From an uncultured Collinsella sp. (lineage in GTDB: Bacteria; Actinomycetota; Coriobacteriia; Coriobacteriales; Coriobacteriaceae), in NCBI GenBank assembly GCA_902464035.1, contig CABQHT010000006.1:1-51640 (forward strand): a stretch of 51,640 nt of DNA, in the 5' to 3' direction. A program made the translations under genes and the position numbers. The notes beneath the pieces are model-generated. The model was given only the letters and a program-made list of their open reading frames with translations, made no database searches and was not told the DNA's origin. This document shows positions 27,601 to 36,061 of the stretch, in pieces. Within the stretch, counting starts at the first letter, position 1; each line of letters opens with the position of its first letter.

Positions 27601-30600
27601 AACATGTTGCGGAAACCTGCGTGGAAACCGTGCCCGTGGGATCCTCGTACACGAGCTCGAGCGTGTCGCCATCGCTCGGGTAGTAGCCCGTGGCATAAGA
27701 GTTGGCAGCCTTGCCATTAATGTCAAAACGCCAGTACTTATAGCCGGACGTCGTGTTTTCCATCGCGAGCGTCTGGGACTTATCGGGGTTCGTAACCGAA
27801 TAGGGAACGCCGCCGTCCGTGCTATAGCTATAGCCGGCCTCGTCAAGCACCTTGGCAAAGATGTCCCACGCAGACATTTTTTGAGTGCTCGACCAGTTAT
27901 ACGAGGTCGACGGCACCCAATCCACAAGGTCATAAGACTGACCGACATCGTGCTTGCTTACGCCTACAACCCTGACGTTAACGGAAAGAGACTTTTCGTC
28001 GGAAGAGTTAACGAGCCAAGCGGTGCTCTTGACATCGTTGTTGCCGGCGTTTGCCACGACATAGGCGTATTTGCCCTCGGCCGAAGGGGGAAGCGTGATT
28101 GCGCCGGTCGTTTCGTCGACGCCAAACAGCTCGTGGGCATTTGTGCCCTCAGCGTCATCGGCGAGATACCAGCGATAATCGACGAGGGAGCCCTCGGGGA
28201 GCGCCGTCTCGTAATCGCCCCAATCGCCCGTCGCCATGTAATTGGCGGTAGGGGTAAGCGTTCCACCGACCTGTGCGAGATTGCCGCTCGAGGCGACATT
28301 AACCGACGTCAAGGTATATGCCTTGGCGTCATCGCCCTTGGCGATGACATAACGCGTGGAGGCAGAGTCGGTATTGTAGCCACCGTCGACGATGCACTTG
28401 AGGTACTTGCCGACATACTTTTGCGAAATAACGAACGACGGCCTGTGCGCGTTCTCATCCGTCAGCGTCGTAAACGGACCTTGGGCGCTATCGGCAATCT
28501 GCCACGTATACGTCAGTTGATCAGATGTAAGCTCGGCACCCTTTGTTCCTGCAGACGTCTTCTCGAATGCAGTAACACCGATCTTTTCGCCACTCTTGTA
28601 GACAAACTTGGCGTCATCGCCCTGATCGCCGACGATCTTTTTGAGATACGTCAGGAACAGCTCGTGCGAGCCTGCGGCCTTAACGGCCACAGCAGTAGTC
28701 GCCTCTACGGTGTTATCGCCCGCAGTGGCCGACACGCTCACCCAGCGCTTGGCGTAGTCATCGGGAATCGTAAAGCTGCTGTCGGTTTTGCCCTCGACCA
28801 CATGCCAGTCGGTCTTCGCATCAAACGCAGAGGAAGACGGGTCGACAGAGGACCAACGCCACGTGTAGGTAACGCCCTCGGTAACCGGCTCAGACGAGTA
28901 ATCGACCGCCTTGTAGGCGCACGCCTCAATCGTAGAGCCAGTGTCCTTGGCGCCCTTGCTCGCATTGGTAAATGCAACTGAATCGAGCGTCGTCGCGCCC
29001 TTGGGCAGAATGCGGCCCGCCTTGGTCTCACAGCTATCGGAGCCGGGGATACCCTTCTTGGCCTTAGCGACCACCTTGAGGTAGCGGTTCGCGCACTCCT
29101 TGGTAACCGTGAAGGTATTACCAGTTGCAACCTGCTCGAACGTGCCGTCAGCAGAATCGGCCACCCACCAAGAAAAATCGACCTTGTCGGAGCCATAGAG
29201 GTCAGTCGGCGTGTCGTAGTTAAGGTAGTAGGCGGCAGCCTTAATCGTGTCACCGACGTTAGCGTTGGGGACGTTCTCATAATCGTCGCCAAATTCGGCG
29301 CCGTTATAGGCGAGAACGATATGGCCTAACGCGATCTGGTCACTCGCGGCAACAGGACCCGGCGTATTGTAGCCAACAGACGCGGGCGTCCCGAAAGAGC
29401 TGCTCGGACCGTACAGCTCCTGGCCATCGCCGACAACCTTAACGCGAATGTACTTGCCCGAAAGTTGCGAAGCGAGTTCGTCCGTGATCGTCAGCGACTG
29501 GGCGGTCTGTCCGGGGATAACTTGATAAGCAGAGTCCTCGGCATCGCGCGAATCGGAAGCAAGCCACTGATAGGTCCAGCCTGCCTGTGCTGCGATGCGC
29601 TTATTGGGAACCGCTTCGCCGTCGTAGGCGTTCGCCCAAAGCGTAGTGCCAGGGTTCAGCATCTCGGCCTTAACAGACGAATACGAGCTCGAATCGTCTG
29701 CCGAAGACTGGATGAGGACATAAGACTTTGCATCCAGTGCCGTCTTGGCAGGAACGGGCGCCTTGATGGTGTTCGTCGCTGTCAGCTTTTGGTTGTTGGC
29801 GCCCTTAGTCGGGCCGTAGATGACGTTACCGCTGGCATCGGTAATGCGTACGCGCAGGCACTTGCCGTTAAGCTGAGTGCGCAGGGCATCGTCCAAAACG
29901 ATCGATGCGCCCGTCTGACCCTCGACAGGAACAAACGCGGAATTGTCCGCATCGCTCTTGTTGCTGATGTCGGCAGCAAGCCACTGATAGGTGCAGCCCG
30001 AAGCGCTGGCGCGCTTGCTGGACGAAGTCCAAACATTCGCATAGAGCGTAGTATTGCTCTGGATAAAAGCGGTGAAGTTAGAGCCAGCCCAACGAGAAGG
30101 CGACTGGCTCTTTCCGACGCTGACACCATTATTCGAGGAAAACGTAGCAGCGGCACGAGACGCGGCCTTGGCAACACTGGGCTCGCTGGCCACCGCAGTC
30201 GCGTCGCCGGTCTCGGCGGTGGTGTCAGACGCCTCGCTCGCCGGGGTGGCCGAAGCAGGGTCTGGCGCAGCGGGGTCGTCCGATGCATCATCGCTCACGT
30301 TGTCAGGCGCGGCCGAACCCGTATCCCCAGTTTCGGTGGAGCCACCTGCAGCCGAATCGTTTGCGTCAGCAGCAGCCGCGGTAGTATCTGCAGCACCGTC
30401 CGTGGCCTGCGCGCCCTCGCTCGGCGTTGTGGCCTGAGCCACGGCCTCGGCAATGCCCTCAGCGCCATCGGCCCACAGCTGGGCCGGCGTGGTGCCAAAG
30501 GCCATCGCGAAGGCCAGGAATGCCACCAGGCCGCGCTTGGCTACGCCGCGTGCAATTGCGCCACGACGATGCGAGACGCGCTGGCGCTCGTCCTCGAGCA

Positions 30601-30607
30601 TATCCAT
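24623..30607 (-). CDS. Giant surface protein: Ig-like repeats, four DUF4430 domains, PQQ-like propeller, InlB_B repeat
   Basis: About 1994 residues. A signal peptide (LVAFLAFAMAFG, cleavage near LWA-DG, about residue 46) is followed by an acidic Ala/Thr/Asp linker, about six related beta modules of roughly 100 residues (about 150-865), four DUF4430 domains (about 871-990, 998-1110, 1118-1234, 1240-1345), a PQQ/WD-type propeller (about 1390-1773), an InlB_B repeat (about 1778-1841, with GYTFGGWYTDEACT and LYAKW), a Gly-rich then Lys/Asp/Ser-rich wall-spanning stretch and a C-terminal membrane helix (LAIVGIAAGVIGLALIAVFV) with a basic tail. Domains 2 and 3 are near duplicates (VGAGGYTLK). A cobalamin riboswitch lies upstream. 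The start at 30607 (AGGAG, 4-nt spacer) is preferred; ATG 30688, next to the riboswitch, is the alternative. Role inferred: surface corrinoid binding. Confidence 0.85.
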   Translation of the reverse strand: MDMLEDERQRVSHRRGAIARGVAKRGLVAFLAFAMAFGTTPAQLWADGAEGIAEAVAQATTPSEGAQATDGAADTTAAAADANDSAAGGSTETGDTGSAAPDNVSDDASDDPAAPDPASATPASEASDTTAETGDATAVASEPSVAKAASRAAATFSSNNGVSVGKSQSPSRWAGSNFTAFIQSNTTLYANVWTSSSKRASASGCTYQWLAADISNKSDADNSAFVPVEGQTGASIVLDDALRTQLNGKCLRVRITDASGNVIYGPTKGANNQKLTATNTIKAPVPAKTALDAKSYVLIQSSADDSSSYSSVKAEMLNPGTTLWANAYDGEAVPNKRIAAQAGWTYQWLASDSRDAEDSAYQVIPGQTAQSLTITDELASQLSGKYIRVKVVGDGQELYGPSSSFGTPASVGYNTPGPVAASDQIALGHIVLAYNGAEFGDDYENVPNANVGDTIKAAAYYLNYDTPTDLYGSDKVDFSWWVADSADGTFEQVATGNTFTVTKECANRYLKVVAKAKKGIPGSDSCETKAGRILPKGATTLDSVAFTNASKGAKDTGSTIEACAYKAVDYSSEPVTEGVTYTWRWSSVDPSSSAFDAKTDWHVVEGKTDSSFTIPDDYAKRWVSVSATAGDNTVEATTAVAVKAAGSHELFLTYLKKIVGDQGDDAKFVYKSGEKIGVTAFEKTSAGTKGAELTSDQLTYTWQIADSAQGPFTTLTDENAHRPSFVISQKYVGKYLKCIVDGGYNTDSASTRYVIAKGDDAKAYTLTSVNVASSGNLAQVGGTLTPTANYMATGDWGDYETALPEGSLVDYRWYLADDAEGTNAHELFGVDETTGAITLPPSAEGKYAYVVANAGNNDVKSTAWLVNSSDEKSLSVNVRVVGVSKHDVGQSYDLVDWVPSTSYNWSSTQKMSAWDIFAKVLDEAGYSYSTDGGVPYSVTNPDKSQTLAMENTTSGYKYWRFDINGKAANSYATGYYPSDGDTLELVYEDPTGTVSTQVSATCSVVGTDAKGAQQTWAAAQNMTLKKGSTAADLSEQLFKQTGLKADYDPNGSWGWALNSITSPFDSDRTLAYDPATEAYWQLFINGKPSAVGAGGYTLKAGDSVVWCYSKSGDPAPADQLSVSCTVIGQDASGAQQTWAQPTTALVDGGATAADLSEQIFKKAGIAADTGKNTYGWYLNSLTSPFEKNVTLSSEKVNEKTWKYWQFFVNGKPADVGAGGYTLKTGDEIAWVYGSDGAMPGQVSVSMEIIGKKDEKAQRWTDPSTQVFVEGTTIKEASAAYFDAIGVESKMYDQFGYWGVHSLVSPLDGTELSGAWSFFVNGVPGSQLDSDYVLKSGDKIVWAYAAGDTVPNPDEVVVDPSASRPTDWKADWSGNSNAVVENVSTPTGALASSWTLDWKAYSGATYPNASEPIVVNGNVYLAVNKRLLKIDAESGKVLAESNLKTTIGYTTRPIYTNGLVIVPLDGGAVQALTADTLTTVWVTDPVSKTAQSNSQLTVDGNYLYVGTVDVDYGKGVYNNGHLTRINILTGAVSWQHVNADEGYYWTGATVGNDFVLVPTSAGTVEMLSKSSGAVLGSVSVGAIVNSSCVLSADGSHAYLISRDGKLHVLAISDGSSRDADTATRISEERVVDLGLTGCACMPTLYGNKLIVGGEVSGDSALAIVDLANDFATTLVSSADGSALPIGGIKGAPLVSAQADGTYYVYFTVNYGATSDYVNYTSGGGVYRYKMGDSEASGAFSATGHNNYCDSPIACDAKGNLYYINDSGTLFKLNGGVKVSFETGEGSKVDFQTTADGKLVKPADPTREGYTFGGWYTDEACTEAYDFSTPVTADMTLYAKWTKNAVNPDGNGGSGSNGGSGSGTGAGTGTGAGAGTGSGSKGGAVAPGQKPTTKTTVSTKAETKDSKSDKKDSDKSDKKDEKKSDKKDSKSDKKSDSKSDTGSASTVTAKKPAEASAQETGTNPLAIVGIAAGVIGLALIAVFVLTKRGKGDGNAR

Positions 30608-30720
30608 CTGTCTCCTACTGTCTGTACTTGGAGCGTTGCCCTGAGGCTGCCCCACGTCATCGCGCATGCTGCGCTCGAGTTCCCCCATCGGGGTCCCCCT
30701 TCCCTCCAGAGCCCTATGCA

Positions 30721-30926
30721 CACCGGCGGCATACGCCGCAGCCGCATGCAAGATGGGAGGCGATCCGACTTAACCTTAACGGCTCGGGCACGTCGTCCGA
30801 TCTGCGACGCGAACATCCCGAGCCAAGAGGAATTACGGTTACTGGTACAGCCGGGGACTTGCACCCCAATTCTCCCAAACGCGCAGGAAAACCGCGCATT
30901 CGTGCGTCTCCGCACCACCATCTAGG
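30721..30926 (-). promoter_or_regulatory. Cobalamin riboswitch
   Basis: The minus strand carries the B12-element core GGTGCAAGTCC, then GGCTGTACC and AGTAACCGTAA (30829-30867), the last a slightly altered form of the usual CCCGCAACTGTAA. A B12-box-like AGTCGGATCGCCTCCC follows at 30756-30771. A GCGGC-GTAT-GCCGC hairpin (30726-30739) and a G-rich/C-rich segment next to the ATG at 30688 could form the switch. No T-run follows, so control is probably of translation, with cobalamin turning the operon off. This is the known mode of the class, not shown here. Confidence 0.88.
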
Positions 30927-30932
30927 CCATCG

Positions 30933-30961
30933 ATTATTACCGTCAATATGGTAGCACGCAA
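30933..30961 (-). promoter_or_regulatory. Candidate promoter of the riboswitch-led operon
   Basis: On the minus strand TTGCGT (30956-30961) and AATAAT (30933-30938) are 17 bp apart, giving a start near 30926, at the 5' edge of the riboswitch. TTGACG (30941-30946) is an alternative -35. Confidence 0.45.
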
Positions 30962-30988
30962 AAGGGCCTCACACGCAGGCGAAGCCCA
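30958..30988 (-). terminator. Probable terminator of the UbiB-family gene
   Basis: On the minus strand GGGCTTCGC pairs with a downstream GTGTGAGGCCC stretch, including two G-U pairs, followed by TTTTGCG. It overlaps the -35 of the next operon. Confidence 0.5.
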
Positions 30989-31038
30989 AGGTAAAAGCTA
31001 TTGTTTGCGATAGGAAAATGCGGTGACGGTCGCAGCCT

Positions 31039-32802
31039 CTAGTGCTTGCCGCCGTGACTGTTGAGCCAGATATTGCGGCCCAGCATAAGCGCCAGCACCA
31101 GCGCGCTCACGTAGCCCATAAAGCCAATGACTGGGATGCCAAACACAACCGGCTCGATGCGTGCGTAGTACACCACCGACGAACCGATAAACAGACCAGC
31201 GATCACAATTGCCATCGACATGCGGTCGATAATTCCGCCTAGCTGTCGCAGCGCCTTATCGCTGCTCATGATCTGCGTGTTCACCTTAAGCTGGCCGCGC
31301 GTGAGCATACGCGAAGCCAAGCCCAGATACTCAGCCGCCTCGAGCGAGCCTTTTGCCGCGCGATAGCTGCTCGCGGCAAGATCGCGTCCCATATCACGCA
31401 CGCGCGCATAGGTGCTCTTCTCGTTTTTGATATGCGTCTGGATTATCTGGATCATGTTGACGTTGGGCATATACTCAGTCAGCAGGCCCTCGAGCGTCAC
31501 CATGCCGCGGGCGAACATCGTTACCACGCTCGGCAGCTCAACGTCGTTTTTGCGCGCCAGGTTTAACAGCGAGGTCAAAAACTCGCCGATATCCAGGTCC
31601 TTCAGGTCAAGGCCCGCAAAGTCAGCCACGATAAAGTCCAAATCGGACAAAAAGGCCGAATGATCGAGCTCGGCCGAATCGCCACGCGTCACGGCAAAGC
31701 GCATGAGCGAATCCTTGAGCTTGGGCACGTCACCCTCGGCCACGGCGAAAATCATGTCCTTGACGATACCGCGATCGTGACTCGACATGCGTCCGACCAT
31801 GCCCAAGTCGATAAAGTAGACGATGCCGTCCTTGAGAATAATGTTTCCCGCATGCGGGTCGGCATGGAAAAAGCCGTCATCGAGCACCTGCGTCGAATAG
31901 TCCTCGACAATTGCGGCACCGATCTTTTCCAAGTCATAGCCCTCGGCCACCAAGCGTTCAGGATCGGCGATCGAAATGCCGTCGACGTAGTCCATAACCA
32001 CCACGTGCTCGGTGCACAAGTCCAGATAGGATTTAGGGCACGTCACGCCATGAACGCTCTTATGGAACTCGTAGAAGTCGTTGAGGTTTTTGGCCTCGGC
32101 CAAAAAGTTGGTCTCCTCGCGAAACGAGGTCCACAGCTCCTCGACTACGCCGTGCAGGTCAACAAATTGATCGGTGTTGACGAACTTGGAAACGATACGC
32201 ACCACCGAGCGGATGATATCGATGTCCTGTGCCATAACCTGCTGCGCACCGGGGCGCTGCACCTTGACGGCCACGTCCTCGCCCGTCACCAGACGAGCGC
32301 GGTGCACCTGCGCGAGCGATGCGCTACCAAGCGGATTGGGGTCGATCGCATCGAACATCTCCCCCAGGCGCAGGCCGTATTCTTCTTCCAGACAACTGAG
32401 TACGACCTCGTACGGCACCGGCTCCACGTCGGAGCGCAGACGACGCAGCTCGTCGCAAAAGCGTTGCGGCAGAATCTCGGACCGGTTGGCCAGAATCTGC
32501 CCCATCTTGACGAACATGGGGCCGAGTTCCTCGAGCAGGCGGCGCAAACGAACCGGCGTGAGGTTATCCCACACGCGGTACTTTTTGACCAGGCGAACAA
32601 TCTGCCCGATGCGCTCGCGGCGGCCCGCCGGCGTGAGCTGGTATTCCTCGTCCGGCGCCATCGCGTCGGGCTCCTCTGGCACCATATCGACAGCGCGCGG
32701 CTTCTTGCGAGCGCCCGAGACGGCGGCATCGACCTCATCGACAACCGCCGCCTCGTCGCCCAAGGGATCTAGATTGTTGTAATCGGTGGTGGAATCTGCC
32801 AT
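31039..32802 (-). CDS. ABC1/AarF/UbiB family atypical kinase
   Basis: 587 residues. The UbiB core is intact: FVKMGQILANR (KxGQ motif), LGSASLAQVHRA (Ala-rich nucleotide loop), AVKVQRPG (catalytic Lys), HADPHAGN and YFIDLGMVG (metal-binding Asp). Two C-terminal hydrophobic segments (about residues 525-575) anchor it in the membrane. Family members act as ATPases/kinases that help handle isoprenoid lipids; ubiquinone itself is not expected in this organism, so the lipid is unknown. The first 60 residues are acidic and disordered. It follows the 138-residue coiled-coil gene by 8 bp and must be co-transcribed. Confidence 0.9.
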   Translation of the reverse strand: MADSTTDYNNLDPLGDEAAVVDEVDAAVSGARKKPRAVDMVPEEPDAMAPDEEYQLTPAGRRERIGQIVRLVKKYRVWDNLTPVRLRRLLEELGPMFVKMGQILANRSEILPQRFCDELRRLRSDVEPVPYEVVLSCLEEEYGLRLGEMFDAIDPNPLGSASLAQVHRARLVTGEDVAVKVQRPGAQQVMAQDIDIIRSVVRIVSKFVNTDQFVDLHGVVEELWTSFREETNFLAEAKNLNDFYEFHKSVHGVTCPKSYLDLCTEHVVVMDYVDGISIADPERLVAEGYDLEKIGAAIVEDYSTQVLDDGFFHADPHAGNIILKDGIVYFIDLGMVGRMSSHDRGIVKDMIFAVAEGDVPKLKDSLMRFAVTRGDSAELDHSAFLSDLDFIVADFAGLDLKDLDIGEFLTSLLNLARKNDVELPSVVTMFARGMVTLEGLLTEYMPNVNMIQIIQTHIKNEKSTYARVRDMGRDLAASSYRAAKGSLEAAEYLGLASRMLTRGQLKVNTQIMSSDKALRQLGGIIDRMSMAIVIAGLFIGSSVVYYARIEPVVFGIPVIGFMGYVSALVLALMLGRNIWLNSHGGKH

Positions 32803-32810
32803 CTGCGCTG

Positions 32811-33227
32811 TTACTCGGCCTCTTCGGTATCCTTCGCATCGTCGGGCTCAACGGACTCGACGGGCACCGAGGTCACGTTGTCCTCGACCGAATCGACGAT
32901 GTCGCGCACATGGGCCAGGAAGGCCGTGCGCTCGGGGGCGGTCATGACGCGGACGCGAGCCAAAATGAGCTCGTCGAGCACGCGCTGGGCCGCGGTCTCG
33001 CCCTGCATGCCCAAGCGCTCGGTCAGATCGGAGATGGTGCCACCGGCCTGCTCGAACATGTCGGACACACTGCGGGCGATATCGGGGGCGCCTGCGTCCT
33101 TGCGCACCTGCTCGCCCTTGGTATTAAGGTCGTCGAGAACCTTCTTGCTGCCCTCGACGGCAACGGCGGCGGCGCCGAAGCCCACGTTAATGGCGCCGTT
33201 AACAAGCTGATCGAGTTTCATAACCAT
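32811..33227 (-). CDS. Phasin-like small coiled-coil protein
   Basis: 138 residues with no sure family match. The N-terminus has a short amphipathic or hydrophobic stretch (INVGFGAAAVAVEGSKK), the middle is helical with heptad spacing (LTERLGMQGETAAQRVLDEL), and the tail is very acidic (DDAKDTEEAE). This layout recalls phasins and the small helical partners often encoded beside UbiB-family kinases. The ATG at 33227 has GGAG 7 nt before it; a TTG at 33239 is less likely. Immediately upstream of the UbiB gene, so a shared membrane or lipid role is likely. Confidence 0.6.
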   Translation of the reverse strand: MVMKLDQLVNGAINVGFGAAAVAVEGSKKVLDDLNTKGEQVRKDAGAPDIARSVSDMFEQAGGTISDLTERLGMQGETAAQRVLDELILARVRVMTAPERTAFLAHVRDIVDSVEDNVTSVPVESVEPDDAKDTEEAE

Positions 33228-33326
33228 GGTTGTCTCCAATCACAAACAACTGCATTGGCGTTCTTGTACCCAAGATTGAGTGAAAGCGACAAAGCGTTTT
33301 AGCGCTATTCGATCGACGGGAAATCC

Positions 33327-34850
33327 CTATCTTACGTTGTCGTTCATCGCGAAAGAGTTCTTCATGGCGCAGCTCGTGGTGTAGAGCACCTTGCCCAGTA
33401 GAGCATCGGTCTCTACGCGAACACGCTCGGCAAACTCCTCGTTGGCGCGTGCAAGCTCGGCAGACACCTCAGCCTCGGGCAGCGCGGCAACGGCGGCGTC
33501 AACGTCGTGCAACTGTTTGTGACCCATGCCGCCGACCTTTTCCTGATAGTCCTCCACGGCGCGGCCGCACTCATGGAAGCGGACGTCAGCCAGCGCGCCG
33601 ATCAGGCGGTTGGCCCAGTAGAAGTTTTCGGACGTCACGCGAGCCTGCGTGTCGGCATAGTATTCGGGCATGGTCTCGACGTTGGCGTACAGCGGAACCA
33701 GCGCGTTAAACGAGTTGGAGCCAAAGGCCATCCACTGAACGGCGCGGTAGGCCGGCTGCGCATAGGGACGCAGCTGCAGCACGGCGAGCTGGCTGTTGCG
33801 GTTGATGCCGATGGGGCGATAGGCGCCGCGCGTGGCGGGCGTGCCCTTGCTGCCGTAGCAGTCGTACTCCGTGCCCTGGTAGTGGCTCGAAAGCACGTAC
33901 TTGATGTCCTCGATGGTCACCTTGCGCTCGGGCACGCGGCTCCAGGGAATATCGTCGCTCTCGGGCGTGTAGTCGGCCTCGGGACCGTCCCACACATCGC
34001 TGGGGTTAAGGCAGCGCTGCATGTACCAGGCGCGCGGCGTGTTGTAAACGTGGTCACTGTCACTGTGCGATCCAAAGGCCTCGCGCGGGTTAAAGACCGC
34101 GGCCGGACCGTCGCCCTCGACGCCCAGCGTCAGGTCCAGATGCCACTCGGCCATCCAGGAGCGCAGGTCGGCGGAACACATGTGGTCGGCCTGGGCGCCC
34201 TCGGCGTCATCCAGGTCAAAGCTATCGATACCCAGCTGGTTGGGCATGGTCACATAGGCGTCATCGGGCACGCGCTTGGCAATCCAGTGGTGGCCGCCGA
34301 TGGTCTCGAGCCACCAGATCTCGTCAACGTCGCTAAAGGCGATGCCGTTGTTCTCATAGGTGCCGTAGCGCTCGATCAGGTCGCCCAGGATACGCACGCC
34401 GTCGCGGGCGGACTTGGCATACGGCAGCACCAGGGTCACCATGTCCTCCTCGCCCAGGCCACCAGGCTGCGCCGGCACATAGCCGTCCTCACCCTCGTTG
34501 CCCTTGGCGGGCACGTAGTCCACAAGCGGGTCGGCACCGCGGACGCGCTCGTTGGTGGTGAGCGTCTCGGTTGCGGACATGCCCACATTGAGCTCGTTGA
34601 AACCGGCCTCGGCCCAGATGCCGTGGCCCGGGACAACATCGGGGACGCTCGTGTAACGCATGGGGTTATCGGGCAGCTCAACGGTCAGGTGGCTCAGGAC
34701 GCTCGTGTAGACGCGCGGCTGCTCGTCGGGGTGCACCACGCGCATACGCTTGGGCTCAAACACCCCGTTGGAAGAGTCCTCGTTGCGGGCGACAAGCGTC
34801 GACCCGTCGTAGCTCGCGTTCTTACCAACCAAAATCGTTGTGCACGGCAT
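33327..34850 (-). CDS. Peptidase C69 (PepD-type) dipeptidase
   Basis: 507 residues. It starts MPCTTILVGKNAS: in the C69/Ntn-hydrolase family the Cys after a short propeptide becomes the N-terminal nucleophile. The NEDSSNG segment and GHGIWAEAGFNE..VGMSATET are typical. Such enzymes cut dipeptides with broad specificity; no signal peptide is present, so it is cytosolic and serves peptide use. The ATG at 34850 is chosen because AGGAGG gives a 6-nt spacer, and because it places Cys at position 3. Single gene. Confidence 0.92.
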   Translation of the reverse strand: MPCTTILVGKNASYDGSTLVARNEDSSNGVFEPKRMRVVHPDEQPRVYTSVLSHLTVELPDNPMRYTSVPDVVPGHGIWAEAGFNELNVGMSATETLTTNERVRGADPLVDYVPAKGNEGEDGYVPAQPGGLGEEDMVTLVLPYAKSARDGVRILGDLIERYGTYENNGIAFSDVDEIWWLETIGGHHWIAKRVPDDAYVTMPNQLGIDSFDLDDAEGAQADHMCSADLRSWMAEWHLDLTLGVEGDGPAAVFNPREAFGSHSDSDHVYNTPRAWYMQRCLNPSDVWDGPEADYTPESDDIPWSRVPERKVTIEDIKYVLSSHYQGTEYDCYGSKGTPATRGAYRPIGINRNSQLAVLQLRPYAQPAYRAVQWMAFGSNSFNALVPLYANVETMPEYYADTQARVTSENFYWANRLIGALADVRFHECGRAVEDYQEKVGGMGHKQLHDVDAAVAALPEAEVSAELARANEEFAERVRVETDALLGKVLYTTSCAMKNSFAMNDNVR

Positions 34851-34937
34851 GCGCATCCTCCTTGAGCGAAGAAATCAAACGATAACAGTGTATCGCTTCG
34901 GCGCAGAAAGGGCGAAACCGCGGCGCTGGCAACCCCT

Positions 34938-35166
34938 GTGGTCAAAAAATGCCAAATATGAGTACTGTCACCAATTTAGTAACAGCAATTTTGCTACGCA
35001 TGGGTGTCGAAAGCCTACATATGTTCAAAAATTAGATGATGTAATTCCTCATAGGTCCAATATAATAGGCTCTCTATCGATAATAAATATCGTTAGAGAG
35101 CCTATTTGACATAAAATATATGTGACTATCTTGGCAACAGTACTCATATTTGGCATTTTTTGACCA
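34938..35166. mobile_element. AT-rich 229-bp element with 35-bp terminal inverted repeats, copy 2
   Basis: Arms 34938-34972 and 35132-35166 pair at 33 of 35 positions. They match those of the element at 1615-1834 except at positions where both arms of the same element changed together (GTGGTC vs GTGGGC and ATGCC vs ATGGC). The interior is unrelated to copy 1 but also AT-rich, and carries a perfect 13+13 hairpin (AATAGGCTCTCTA, 35064-35076 / 35094-35106). The CTGT.AC...GTAACAG palindrome follows the left arm in both. No convincing gene inside. Confidence 0.6.
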
Positions 35167-35204
35167 CGGGGTATAGAGCTAACCCCTCAAACAGCCCAAA
35201 ACGC

Positions 35205-36059
35205 CTATTTCGATGCGCGCTCGGCCGCCTCGATCACGTGTTTGGCGAGGATCGCCGTCGTCACAGCGCCCACGCCGCCCGGCACGGGCGTGATGGCGTT
35301 AACGACCGGCTCCGCAGCATCAGAATCGACGTCACCCACCAACTTGCCAGCGGCCTCGTCCCAATTAATGCCAACATCAATGATCGTCTGGCCCTCTCGA
35401 ACCGCATCCACGTCAATCGTACGCGCGCGTCCAACGGCGGCAACCACAATGTCGGCAGCACGGCACTCGGCAGCAAGGTCGTGCGTATGCGTATGGCACG
35501 TCGTCACTGTGGCATTGCGAGCCGTAAGCATGGCGGCAACGGGACGGCCAATCACCAGCGACCGACCAACGACCGCGACCTTGGCCCCATCCAGCTCAAC
35601 GCCGTAATGATCCAGCAGCGCCAACACGGCTTCGGCCGTGCAAGGGACAAAGCCCTCGCCGCGCCCCGAAAGCGTGGTGAGCAGCGAAGCCGGCGTCATG
35701 GAGTCAACGTCCTTGGCAGGATCGAGTGCCGCGGCAACCGCGTCCTCGTCAAGGCCGGCGGGCAGCGGGCGGAACATCAGGCAGCCATGAACAGACGAAT
35801 CGGTATTGATGTCCTCGATGGCCGCCAACAGCTCGTCCTGCGAAACATCGGCGGGAAGCAAAACGCGGCGAGCCTCAATGCCAACCTTCTCGCAGCGCTT
35901 GAGCGCACCGCGCTCGTAGGATAGGTCGTCCTCGCGTTCACCCACGCGCACGATAGCCAGCGTCGGCACAACGCCGCGCTCGCGCAAAGCCACGCAGCGA
36001 GCAGCAAGTTCCTCAGTCAAAGCACGAGCAACGGGGGCACCCTTCAGCAGTTCAGCCAT
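35205..36059 (-). CDS. folD: Methylenetetrahydrofolate dehydrogenase/cyclohydrolase
   Basis: 284 residues. FolD interconverts 5,10-methylene-, 5,10-methenyl- and 10-formyl-THF. Catalytic Lys lies in SYERGALKRC; the NADP-binding VVGRSLVIGRP and the C-terminal TPVPGGVGAVTTA are the family signatures. The ATG at 36059 has GAGGGG 6 nt upstream and starts 2 bp after the cyclodeaminase stop, so the two are coupled: the methenyl-THF made by the partner is FolD substrate. fhs (49023) supplies 10-formyl-THF elsewhere in the window. Confidence 0.96.
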   Translation of the reverse strand: MAELLKGAPVARALTEELAARCVALRERGVVPTLAIVRVGEREDDLSYERGALKRCEKVGIEARRVLLPADVSQDELLAAIEDINTDSSVHGCLMFRPLPAGLDEDAVAAALDPAKDVDSMTPASLLTTLSGRGEGFVPCTAEAVLALLDHYGVELDGAKVAVVGRSLVIGRPVAAMLTARNATVTTCHTHTHDLAAECRAADIVVAAVGRARTIDVDAVREGQTIIDVGINWDEAAGKLVGDVDSDAAEPVVNAITPVPGGVGAVTTAILAKHVIEAAERASK

Positions 36060-36061
36060 GG

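Noticed and set aside
25790..28981. 1063-codon + strand frame inside the giant surface protein gene
   Set aside because: Arg/Ile/Val-rich shadow translation with no domain; the minus-strand frame has signal peptide, domains and coupling.
30608..30751. Translation start of the giant protein at 30751
   Set aside because: That start would place coding sequence inside the B12 box and riboswitch hairpin and lacks a ribosome site.
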